A DNA stretch of 7,437 bases. Origin: Methanobacteriota archaeon. GTDB taxonomy: Archaea; Thermoplasmatota; Poseidoniia; Poseidoniales; Thalassarchaeaceae. The notes under the pieces were generated by a model that worked only from the letters and a program-made list of their open reading frames with translations, did no database searches and was not told the DNA's origin. This document shows, in pieces, positions 1 to 6,384 of this stretch. How positions within the stretch are numbered: position 1 is the first letter of the stretch; the number at the start of each line of letters is the position of its first letter. A program made the translations under genes and the position numbers. The stretch is from NCBI GenBank assembly GCA_002683155.1, contig NYST01000053.1, forward strand, positions 1 through 7,437. The letters are read 5' to 3'.

Positions 1-9
1 AGGAATAAC

Positions 10-1560
10 GTGTCAGAAGTAGGAATTGATGACATCGCCTTGCACTTCCCAAGGCTCTACTTTGCCATGCAGGACTTCGCAGATTTCAGGGGTGCCGACT
101 ATGGAAAACTTAGCAAGGGATTGGGCCTAGAGGCTATGGCAATACCAGATGTCCATGAAGACACTGCAACTATGGGGGCAAACGCAGTGTCAAGGCTGAT
201 TGACAGAAATTCCCTCAATCCATCTTCAATAGGCCGAATTTATCTCGGAACCGAATCAGCCCTTGACGGGGCAAAACCCACCGCGACCTACATCATGGAT
301 ATGCTGGAACAACGTTACTCCCCAAAGTTCGGTGAAAAATGCTTCAGGAACTGCGATGTTGTTGATATGACATTTGCTTGTATTGGAGCCGTAGATGCGA
401 TGCATAATACTCTTGACTGGGTAGCTAGGGGGGGAGAGGTCAGAAATAGAGTAGGCATTGTTGTCTTTGCTGATAACGCAAAGTACGACCTCGGATCCTC
501 TGGAGAGTACACCCAGGGGGCCGGAGGGGGTGCGATACTAATTCGCCATAATCCCAGATTATTGGCAATCCCAGATATTTGGGGAGTATCAACTATGCCA
601 GTCCACGATTTCTTCAAGCCTCGAAGAGAGATCGAAACACGAACAGTAGTAGAGAACGTACTCGAACTAGCAGAGGAATCCGGAGCAAGCATTACGTCAA
701 ACTTGGCCGAGAAGATCCTCAAACTAATTCCTCGATCCAAGAAGAAGAACGATACGATCTTCGAGAACGAGAAGATAATGATTCACAAGGACACTCCAGT
801 TTTCGATGGACAGTTCTCCAATCGATGCTACTCTGAGTCAGTAAAGCAGGCTTTCATCGACTTTCGAAAGAAGGCAATAGAAGAGGGCAGATATGATCCC
901 AAATCAGATGAAATTCTGACCAACCAATGGAGCCGAATAATCGTCCACCTACCATACGCATTCCAGGGCAAGAGGATGTTTCCAGACGTTTTCCGTCACG
1001 ATCGCCGAGAACTCCCGATGTGGTTGAAGATAGTAGAAGAGATTGGTCCGGAGCCATTACAAACGGACTATCCTGACACTCCTGAAGGGATTGAGGATTT
1101 CGAGAAAGCAAATGACTCGTACAGGAGACTCATTTCAAAGACCGAAGAGTTCCGAGTCTTTGTCGATCAGAGGATTGAGAAGACTCAGAGGGCATCAAGC
1201 CTCATCGGCAACCAATACACTGGCTCAATCTTCCTTGCTTTGATGTCTGCAATGGAATCGGACTATCTGGAGGATGTGGAAATTGAATCCAATAGGATCG
1301 GCCTGTGCGGCTATGGTTCAGGAGCAAAGGCCAAGGTGTTCGAGGGGATTGTTCAGCCATCATGGAGGGAGATCGCCTCCCGCTTCCATCTCTTCGAGCG
1401 CCTATCCACGAGGCACGCAATCAACAAGACAGTCTACGAGGCATTGCACAAAGGTAAGAGGAAGCGATCTGTGGTCAAACCCAGCACTGAGTTTGCTCTG
1501 GTCAGCATCGGCTTGGAAGGAGATTTAGAAGGCCAAAGAAGGTATCAGTGGTTTGAGTAA
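10..1560 (+). CDS. mvaS: Hydroxymethylglutaryl-CoA synthase (mevalonate pathway)
   Basis: Condenses acetyl-CoA with acetoacetyl-CoA to give HMG-CoA, the step before HMG-CoA reductase in the mevalonate route to isoprenoid (in archaea, membrane lipid) precursors; cytosolic. The 516-residue product shows the full family signature: catalytic Glu82 in GTES (80-83), the acyl-accepting Cys124 in DMTFACIGA, the general His313 in VHLPYAF, the GNQYTGSIF segment at 400-408 and the C-terminal CGYGSGAKAKVFEG loop (433-446). It is much longer than typical archaeal (about 350) or bacterial (about 390) enzymes, mainly because about 50 Lys/Glu-rich residues (roughly 207-262) separate HDFFKP from VFDGQFSN, segments that are nearly adjacent in familiar homologues. 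The GTG start is chosen because the N-terminus then begins like the family (VGIDDIALHFPRLY) and AGGA lies 5 bases upstream. No thiolase or DUF35 partner gene is visible downstream; the next gene converges on it one base after its TAA. Family call is firm; the role of the insertion is unknown. Confidence 0.95.
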   Translation: MSEVGIDDIALHFPRLYFAMQDFADFRGADYGKLSKGLGLEAMAIPDVHEDTATMGANAVSRLIDRNSLNPSSIGRIYLGTESALDGAKPTATYIMDMLEQRYSPKFGEKCFRNCDVVDMTFACIGAVDAMHNTLDWVARGGEVRNRVGIVVFADNAKYDLGSSGEYTQGAGGGAILIRHNPRLLAIPDIWGVSTMPVHDFFKPRREIETRTVVENVLELAEESGASITSNLAEKILKLIPRSKKKNDTIFENEKIMIHKDTPVFDGQFSNRCYSESVKQAFIDFRKKAIEEGRYDPKSDEILTNQWSRIIVHLPYAFQGKRMFPDVFRHDRRELPMWLKIVEEIGPEPLQTDYPDTPEGIEDFEKANDSYRRLISKTEEFRVFVDQRIEKTQRASSLIGNQYTGSIFLALMSAMESDYLEDVEIESNRIGLCGYGSGAKAKVFEGIVQPSWREIASRFHLFERLSTRHAINKTVYEALHKGKRKRSVVKPSTEFALVSIGLEGDLEGQRRYQWFE

Positions 1561-1561
1561 C

Positions 1562-2818
1562 TCAACTCAATATCGATGCAACCGCTTCAATGAAGAAATC
1601 TACTTCCTCCATTGAATTGTAATGGAGGACCCCTGCCCTGACAACTCCCTCAGGTTCTAGTCCGAGGGCTTCCGTTAGCTCCAATGCGTAAAAATTACCA
1701 GCCCACACGAAAATCCCCTTCTCTGCCAGCCTTTCCGCTATTTCCTTTGCACTCATCGATGGATGTGTGAATGAAACTGTAGGGGCCCTCTCTGAGATTC
1801 TATTTGGTTCGGAAATGCCCCAGATCTTGAGTTTCTCGATAGCACCTAGTCCTTCCAGCATTCGCAGGCAAAGCTCCTGCTCATACTCTTCGATAGCTCC
1901 GAAAGCCGATATCAGGGCATCCCTCCTACTCAGTTCAGGATTTCCACTAACTTCTCTACCAATCCATGCAATGTGTTCAATCGCGGCTTTTGTCCCCGCC
2001 ATTCCTTCGTGACTCTGTGTACCAGTCATCCATCTGAATGGCAACTCTTCTGTAGCAACTCTCAACTTTGCGACTGGTAACTCCTCCAAACGTTCCTTCT
2101 TGCCCCACAGAATACCTTGGTGGGGCCCGAAGAACTTGTAGGGGGAACAAAGAAGGAAATCGCATCCCAAATTGGATACATCAACCAGTGAATGGGGTGC
2201 TAAATGGACGGCATCAACGACCACCTCGGCACCAAAGCTATGTGCAATTTCAACTATCTTCTTGACATCATTAATAGTTCCTGAAAGATTGGAAGCAGCA
2301 CCTACGGCGACCAAAACTGTTCTTTCGGTGATAACCTCATTCGCTGATTCCATGTCTAGAGTACAGTCTTCTGGATTAATCCCAATCTTTCTTAGTTTGG
2401 CTCCGGACCACTCAGCCGCTAGGGCCCATGGCCCAACGTTGCCATCATGATCTAGCCTCGTTACCACTACTTCATCATCTACTCCCCAAGTCCTGCTCAG
2501 GGCACCAGCAAGTTGGAAGTTCAGACTAGTCATATTTTGACCGAAGACAATCTCTCTGTGATCTTCACAACCTATGAAGTCAGCACAAGCACGCAATGTC
2601 TCTGAAATCACCTCATCTGTCTCCAACGAAGTCGCAAAACTCATGCCCGTATTAGCATTATTTCTCAGTAGATATTCATTCATTGCACTAGTAACCGAAG
2701 TGGGGACCTGGCTGCCTCCCGGGCCGTCAAAGAAAACAGCCTTCCTTTTTCCGATATTTCTTTCCAGAGAGGGGAATCGACTTCTTATTTTCTCAATCGG
2801 GAACACTTGACTGATCAC
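1562..2818 (-). CDS. Class V aminotransferase / cysteine desulfurase-like protein (VC1184-type subfamily)
   Basis: A fold-type I PLP enzyme of 418 residues, full length for the family. It resembles the cysteine-desulfurase-like group named after Vibrio VC1184 (TIGR01976), whose substrate is not established. Visible hallmarks: FFDGPGGSQVP (29-39), NANTGMSFATS (54-64), TRLDHDGNVGPW (120-131), VGAASNLSGTIND (172-184), the PLP-ring residues Asp202 and His205 in VVDAVHLAPH, and the Schiff-base Lys228 in SPYKFFGPH. TGTQSHEG (265-272) and the RAGVLHYNS end (394-402) also fit. Where true SufS/IscS desulfurases carry their catalytic Cys, this protein reads VWAGNFYALEL (371-381), with no Cys, so a desulfurase activity is doubtful; a lyase, racemase or transaminase is equally possible. 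The start is a GTG whose last base in the TAGTG overlap belongs to both genes: it shares one base with the stop of the upstream acyl-CoA dehydrogenase gene, indicating co-transcription and probably coupled translation. A second in-frame GTG at codon 5 is a less likely start. It ends tail to tail with the HMG-CoA synthase gene, one base apart. Confidence 0.9.
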   Translation of the reverse strand: MISQVFPIEKIRSRFPSLERNIGKRKAVFFDGPGGSQVPTSVTSAMNEYLLRNNANTGMSFATSLETDEVISETLRACADFIGCEDHREIVFGQNMTSLNFQLAGALSRTWGVDDEVVVTRLDHDGNVGPWALAAEWSGAKLRKIGINPEDCTLDMESANEVITERTVLVAVGAASNLSGTINDVKKIVEIAHSFGAEVVVDAVHLAPHSLVDVSNLGCDFLLCSPYKFFGPHQGILWGKKERLEELPVAKLRVATEELPFRWMTGTQSHEGMAGTKAAIEHIAWIGREVSGNPELSRRDALISAFGAIEEYEQELCLRMLEGLGAIEKLKIWGISEPNRISERAPTVSFTHPSMSAKEIAERLAEKGIFVWAGNFYALELTEALGLEPEGVVRAGVLHYNSMEEVDFFIEAVASILS

Positions 2819-3996
2819 TACTCCGGAGAAATTGACCTATTTATTACAATTCTTTGGACTTCTTGGGTTCCTTCGTATATTTGAGTAATCTTGGCATCTC
2901 TGAAGAATCTCTCGACCGGGAAATCCGTCGTGTAACCATATCCACCTAGGACTTGAACCGCCCTCTCCGAAACCCACATTGCTGTATCCCCCGCGAACAA
3001 CTTTGCCATGCTCGCATCCATTGTGTGGCGCGGCGATCCTTCGTGGTAATGCCTTTCTTTGGCCAATGCTGCCTTGTAAACCATGAGTCTAGCAGCAGTC
3101 GTCCTTGTGGCCATATCAGCAAGATAATTGCCAATACTCTGGTGGTGGGCAATTGGTTTTCCGAAGGCAACTCTCTGATGCGCATAGTTTAGAGCTGCTT
3201 CGAATGATCCCTGGGCGATTCCAAGAGCCTGCGCCGCAATTCCAATCCTCGAGTTGTCCAATGCATTCATTGCTATCGGAAAACCCTCCCCGGATCCCTT
3301 GAGGACATTCTCGATAGGAACTTTGCAATCCTCAAGCACTAATGAGCAAGTATCGCTGGAGCGAATGCCCAATTTGTCTTCTTTCTTCCCAACAGAAAAA
3401 CCTTCGAAAGACTTCTCAACAATGAATGCAGTCGTCCCTCCATGCTTCTTCTTTCCATAATCTGGGTGATCAACATCCTTGGCGAACAGTACGTATATTT
3501 CTGCGCTAGAACCGTTTGTAACCCACATCTTCTCCCCATTCAATATGTAGTGCAAACCATCTTCGCTGATTTTCGCTCTGCAACTGAGTGCCGCTGCATC
3601 CGTCCCCGCACCAGCCTCAGAAAGAGAGTACGCGCCTATTTCCTTTCCGGACAATCTAGGGAGATAACTCCTCTTCTGCTCTTCATCCCCATGCAAAGCA
3701 ATAGTCATGGAGCATAGTCCAACATGGACGCAGTACATCACTGAGAAAGAGGGGTCAACTCTCGCCAACTCTTCAACGATTATTGCCTCAGAAACTGCAT
3801 CAATCTCGCTTCCCCCATAATCCTCCGGGATGGTTACTCCCTGTAGGCCAGTGTTTTCGCAGAAATCTAGCCATTCTTCCAATGGTGCACGCTGTTCTTT
3901 GTCTCTATCGAGGCACGTCGGAGCCAGCGTCTCTTCTGCAAAAGCCCTAACCATCTCTCGAATCATGCTCTGCTCATCCGTCTCTTCAAAATCCAT
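2818..3996 (-). CDS. Acyl-CoA dehydrogenase
   Basis: FAD-dependent flavoenzyme that introduces a trans-2,3 double bond into an acyl-CoA, passing electrons to electron-transfer flavoprotein; the first step of beta-oxidation or of branched-chain amino-acid breakdown. The 392-residue protein has the standard three-part architecture: N-terminal helical domain (1-120), beta domain with signature GAYSLSEAGAGTDAAA (121-136) and WVTNGSSAEI (158-167), and C-terminal helical domain with QRVAFGKPI (274-282) and QVLGGYGYTTDFPVERFFRDAK (348-369, signature 2). Glu375 in QIYEGTQE sits where MCAD and SCAD have their catalytic base. Chain-length specificity cannot be read from sequence alone; the overall look is of the short/branched-chain group. 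The reading frame stays open to an ATG at 4059, but Met at 3996 (MDFEETDEQ) is preferred: it matches the family N-terminus and puts a TATA-like element about 27 bases upstream. It is first in a two-gene unit with the PLP enzyme. Confidence 0.93.
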   Translation of the reverse strand: MDFEETDEQSMIREMVRAFAEETLAPTCLDRDKEQRAPLEEWLDFCENTGLQGVTIPEDYGGSEIDAVSEAIIVEELARVDPSFSVMYCVHVGLCSMTIALHGDEEQKRSYLPRLSGKEIGAYSLSEAGAGTDAAALSCRAKISEDGLHYILNGEKMWVTNGSSAEIYVLFAKDVDHPDYGKKKHGGTTAFIVEKSFEGFSVGKKEDKLGIRSSDTCSLVLEDCKVPIENVLKGSGEGFPIAMNALDNSRIGIAAQALGIAQGSFEAALNYAHQRVAFGKPIAHHQSIGNYLADMATRTTAARLMVYKAALAKERHYHEGSPRHTMDASMAKLFAGDTAMWVSERAVQVLGGYGYTTDFPVERFFRDAKITQIYEGTQEVQRIVINRSISPE

Positions 3997-4020
3997 GTTC
4001 CCAACATCCCCGATGAAGAA

Positions 4021-4029
4021 GATATTGTT
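4021..4029 (-). promoter_or_regulatory. Putative TATA box for the acyl-CoA dehydrogenase / PLP enzyme unit
   Basis: On the minus strand this reads AACAATATC. Its AT-rich core is centred about 27 bases before the chosen ATG at 3996, the TATA-to-start distance expected of a leaderless archaeal transcript. The same CAATAT core recurs upstream of cca. The match is weak by itself; consistent placement at several genes is the support. Confidence 0.35.
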
Positions 4030-4105
4030 AATCTCTCTGAACCAAGATTTTTTCTTCAATCGAATAGTTCAAATTGGAAACTGTCACGCCGGCGGACGAT
4101 ATCGG

Positions 4106-4609
4106 ATGAATAGCGGCGATTATTTCGAATTTAGCATAGCCCATGATAGGAAGTACACTCTGGATCATCTTTGGATTCAGATGCTTGACGATGATGACGA
4201 AGAGATGACCGTGAAGATTGGGATTAGTGAATTCATTAGGGCCGAATATGGGGACATCGTCAGAGTCGTACTTTCCAAACCAGAAGACGATAGTGAATTC
4301 CAGATTGATGCAGGTGATGGCGAGTCACAAAATGACGACGATGCACCACCCGCCCTACTATCTAGGGGGGACGAATTGGATGTTGATGATTTGATGATTA
4401 CCATCAGGACCAGTGAAGACAGGGTCCTGATCAATGCTCCATTCCCATGTAAGATATTAGAGCTAAATGGCGATGTCGAGGATAACCCAGACCTCGTTAA
4501 CGATGAGGCATACCAAGACGGTTGGTGCATGATCGTCCAACCACACGATTGGGATGAGGACATGTATCTCGATCAATCGGAATATATCGATTACCTAAAC
4601 GAAATTTGA
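4106..4609 (+). CDS. Glycine cleavage H-protein (GcvH)-like protein lacking the lipoyl-lysine, with acidic insert
   Basis: Normal GcvH carries a lipoyl arm on a Lys in an ESVKA motif and shuttles aminomethyl groups between the P, T and L proteins. This 167-residue protein matches GcvH over most of its length: YTLDHLWIQM (17-26, cf. Y(S/T)KEHEW), KIGISEFIRAEYGDIVRVVL (37-56, cf. VGIT..AQE.LGDIVFVEL), NAPFPCKILELN (110-121, cf. YAPVSGEVVEVN) and EDNPDLVNDEAYQDGW (125-140, cf. DSPELVNxxPYxxGW), ending in a DQSEYIDYL helix. At the modification site it reads TIRTSEDRVLINAP (99-112), so aligning back from the AP pair places Glu104 at the lipoyl-lysine position. An Asp/Glu-rich insert (about 60-92) separates the two halves. 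Lipoylation at the usual site therefore seems impossible, and a structural, scaffolding or binding role is inferred. No gcvP, gcvT or lipoate ligase gene is nearby. The open frame extends back to 3830, but that part is only the antisense of the acyl-CoA dehydrogenase gene; ATG 4106 gives the expected N-terminus. Confidence 0.8.
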   Translation: MNSGDYFEFSIAHDRKYTLDHLWIQMLDDDDEEMTVKIGISEFIRAEYGDIVRVVLSKPEDDSEFQIDAGDGESQNDDDAPPALLSRGDELDVDDLMITIRTSEDRVLINAPFPCKILELNGDVEDNPDLVNDEAYQDGWCMIVQPHDWDEDMYLDQSEYIDYLNEI

Positions 4610-4610
4610 G

Positions 4611-5909
4611 TCAAGGCCAATTTAGTTGGGGCCAGTCCTCGAAATCATTCCCCTCCCAGTCGATTTCGTCCATTTTTGAGACAATGTCCTCCTTATTTTC
4701 TATATCCTCTTCCACTTGAATCCTGTGCAACCAGTCTTTCAACCTGCCAAGTTTCCTCCCTGCCTCTAGCCCGGTGAAGCTAGAAATTAGGTTTCCATCC
4801 ACAAGTGGGGAACTCCCAGCACGCAACTCACCATTATTTTGATAGCAATCCTTGAATTCATTTATTTCCACTCCAGATCCCGAAAGATATTCCAGAATCA
4901 TCTCCCTGCTCGATCTCTCATGGGTGGCTACGAACCTCCTGACGCTTTTTATGGAGCCATCAAGATCTACGTTTCTTAGCCCATGAAGTAGGCAAATGGC
5001 CGAAAGCTCCTTTCTCGAAAGTCTCAGATTTTCAGCAAGCTTCTCTGATAATTGTGATTCGTCCAAGGTTTCAGAACTGAACAATAGTGCCAGATTAACC
5101 AAATGGCCATTCGAATGTATGGCCTCAAGATTCACCGATACTCCGGGAAGAATCTTATCAAAAACGCCATGATTATTCATCATCCTGACTATCTCGCTCG
5201 AATGACGCCCTGACAGGATCTTACGAAACTCATCCCATATCCTCTCCTTTGAGACCTTATCTAGCATTTCCAGATTTGACGAAATCGCAATGCTTAGCTC
5301 CTCATCCAGGTCCCTGACCCCATTCATTCCGCCCTCCATGAATCTGAATGCACGAATAACCCTCAGTCCGTCTTCCCCCAACCTCTTCCCAGCGTCCCCA
5401 ACCGCTCTCAATAATCCAGATGACAAATCTTCTTCTCCTCGATGATAATCCAACAATATGCCTCGTGGTTCGTCGTTCCCGACCAATTTTCCACAGGGCT
5501 CTATTGCCATTGCATTGATGGTGAAATCTCTCCTGCTCAGATCAATCTTTATTTCTTTACCAAAGGAGACGTTTTCAGGTCTTCTACCATCTGAATAACC
5601 GCCATCTTCCCTCAGAGTCGTAACTTCGCATTGGTAATCGTAACTATCAGAATCGTCCAACCTCACTATGACCGTTCCGAACTTTTCCCCCACCATTAGG
5701 GATCTTGGAAAAATTTCCTTCACCTCATTCGGCCTTAGGTTGGTTGCTAGGTCAATGTCGGCAATCCGATCACTTGGAAGTTCAGAAAGATTGTCTCTAA
5801 CCCACCCTCCGACAATCCAAGCATCACCAAACTCCCTGAGCCTGTCGAGTAAGATTTTGTCCTCTTCTCCAAGGAGGCTTAGACTAATTTGTCTGTTCCC
5901 GTCTCCCAT
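4611..5909 (-). CDS. cca: CCA tRNA nucleotidyltransferase, class II (PcnB/Cca family)
   Basis: Adds or repairs the 3'-terminal CCA of tRNAs without a nucleic-acid template, making tRNA competent for aminoacylation. The 432-residue protein has class II motifs in order: WIVGGWVRDNL (31-41); the metal-binding Asp pair in DIDLATNLRP (51-60, D51 and D53); RRDFTINAMA (126-135, ribose recognition); GDAGKRLGEDGLRVIRAFRF (171-190), including the EDxxR base-selecting motif (E179, D180, R183); and VSKERIWDEFRKIL (219-232). The C-terminal part (about 365-412) resembles the tRNA-binding tail of bacterial enzymes; no HD phosphohydrolase domain is seen. The closely related poly(A) polymerase I or a CC-only or A-only enzyme cannot be excluded from motifs alone. 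ATG 5909 is chosen because GGAG lies 7 bases upstream and a TATA-like element about 25 bases upstream; the frame stays open to 6008 but that would overlap the divergent gene. Archaea normally use the unrelated class I enzyme, so this copy suggests transfer from bacteria if the host is archaeal. Confidence 0.92.
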   Translation of the reverse strand: MGDGNRQISLSLLGEEDKILLDRLREFGDAWIVGGWVRDNLSELPSDRIADIDLATNLRPNEVKEIFPRSLMVGEKFGTVIVRLDDSDSYDYQCEVTTLREDGGYSDGRRPENVSFGKEIKIDLSRRDFTINAMAIEPCGKLVGNDEPRGILLDYHRGEEDLSSGLLRAVGDAGKRLGEDGLRVIRAFRFMEGGMNGVRDLDEELSIAISSNLEMLDKVSKERIWDEFRKILSGRHSSEIVRMMNNHGVFDKILPGVSVNLEAIHSNGHLVNLALLFSSETLDESQLSEKLAENLRLSRKELSAICLLHGLRNVDLDGSIKSVRRFVATHERSSREMILEYLSGSGVEINEFKDCYQNNGELRAGSSPLVDGNLISSFTGLEAGRKLGRLKDWLHRIQVEEDIENKEDIVSKMDEIDWEGNDFEDWPQLNWP

Positions 5910-5928
5910 GGTCACGCTCCGGAGGAGC

Positions 5929-5939
5929 AGATATATTGA
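5929..5939. promoter_or_regulatory. Symmetric TATA-like element serving both cca and the SerK-like gene
   Basis: The gap of 51 bases between the two divergent starts contains AGATATATTGA, the clearest TATA-like run in the window. Its centre (about 5934) lies roughly 25 bases from the cca ATG on the minus strand and 27 from the SerK-like GTG on the plus strand, matching the TATA-to-start distance for leaderless archaeal transcripts in both directions. The near-palindromic ATATAT core would allow TBP to bind in either orientation. Inference only: no transcript data. A GGAG ahead of cca would be excluded from a leaderless transcript, so one of the two readings for cca is probably wrong. Confidence 0.5.
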
Positions 5940-5960
5940 ACCCGGGCCCTTCCGAGGTCC

Positions 5961-6368
5961 GTGCAAGTAGATTTGGTGCCCATGGAAATCCTCCGACCCC
6001 ACGAACACACTCGTCCAAAGAAGGTCAACGAATTAGAGAAGATGACAAATCGATGGAACGCCTACGTTCTCCCCTTGGTGGTGGACAAGAATACCGGAGT
6101 GATTTTGGATGGCCACCACAGACACCAAGTCGCCCTCAGGTTGGGCCTTCAGTGCCTTCCTTGTGTCCAAGTTGACTACATTGGGGATGAAACGGTTGAA
6201 CTCGATGTTTGGCCGAACTGTGGCAGAGAATCAATTACAAAGGAAGAAGTTGTACAAGCCGGGTTAAAGGGGGAACTTTTCACTCCAAAAACCAGTCGTC
6301 ACAGGCTTTCCGACCATCTACCTCCCATCTCCGTTCCTCTTTCCAGACTCATGCAGCCTGCTGTGTGA
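5961..6368 (+). CDS. Short ParB/Srx-fold protein related to archaeal ADP-dependent serine kinase SerK
   Basis: A 135-residue ParB-like protein. Segments line up with Thermococcus SerK, which makes O-phosphoserine from free serine using ADP: LRPHEHTRP (11-19; Glu15 would correspond to the catalytic Glu of SerK), VILDGHHRHQVALRLG (47-62, the phosphate-binding DGHHR loop), an aromatic-Pro pair in DVWPN (82-86), and TKEEVVQAGLKGELFTPKTSRHRL (93-116), matching the KEEV..GE.(Y/F).PKT(S/T)RH tail of SerK. It lacks the large middle region of the roughly 240-residue SerK, joining the WP pair to the KEEV helix in under ten residues. It is too small for a chromosome-partitioning ParB and has no helix-turn-helix. 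Serine kinase or a related small-molecule kinase is plausible but unproven. GTG 5961 is chosen from a TATA-like element 27 bases upstream; GAGGT lies only 2 bases ahead, too close for a normal ribosome site. An ATG at 5982 is an alternative start but would trim the first strand. The gene diverges from cca and converges on the methyltransferase gene. Confidence 0.78.
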   Translation: MQVDLVPMEILRPHEHTRPKKVNELEKMTNRWNAYVLPLVVDKNTGVILDGHHRHQVALRLGLQCLPCVQVDYIGDETVELDVWPNCGRESITKEEVVQAGLKGELFTPKTSRHRLSDHLPPISVPLSRLMQPAV

Positions 6369-6384
6369 TTTGGGCACATCAAAC

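Noticed and set aside
315..740. Antisense open frame of 141 residues within the HMG-CoA synthase gene.
   Set aside because: It overlaps the catalytic Cys region of a clearly real gene and shows no recognisable domain.
3997..4059. Longer start for the acyl-CoA dehydrogenase (ATG 4059).
   Set aside because: It adds 21 residues not seen in the family and would cover the probable promoter; Met at 3996 gives the usual N-terminus.
3830..4105. Upstream extension of the GcvH-like reading frame by 92 residues.
   Set aside because: It lies mostly antisense to the acyl-CoA dehydrogenase gene, has Ser-rich shadow-like composition and matches nothing in GcvH; the family N-terminus begins just after ATG 4106.
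4177..4563. Antisense open frame of 128 residues within the GcvH-like gene.
   Set aside because: Its Ser-rich composition is the complement of the GAT/GAC/GAA-rich codons of an acidic protein; no motif and no start signal.
5916..5928. GCTCCGGAGGAGC as a possible operator between cca and the SerK-like gene.
   Set aside because: The CTCCGGAG palindrome is only eight bases and is partly explained by a ribosome-site GGAG for cca; no second copy was found.
5910..6008. Longer start for the CCA enzyme (ATG 6008).
   Set aside because: It would overlap the divergent SerK-like gene and cover the shared promoter; the added residues do not resemble the family.
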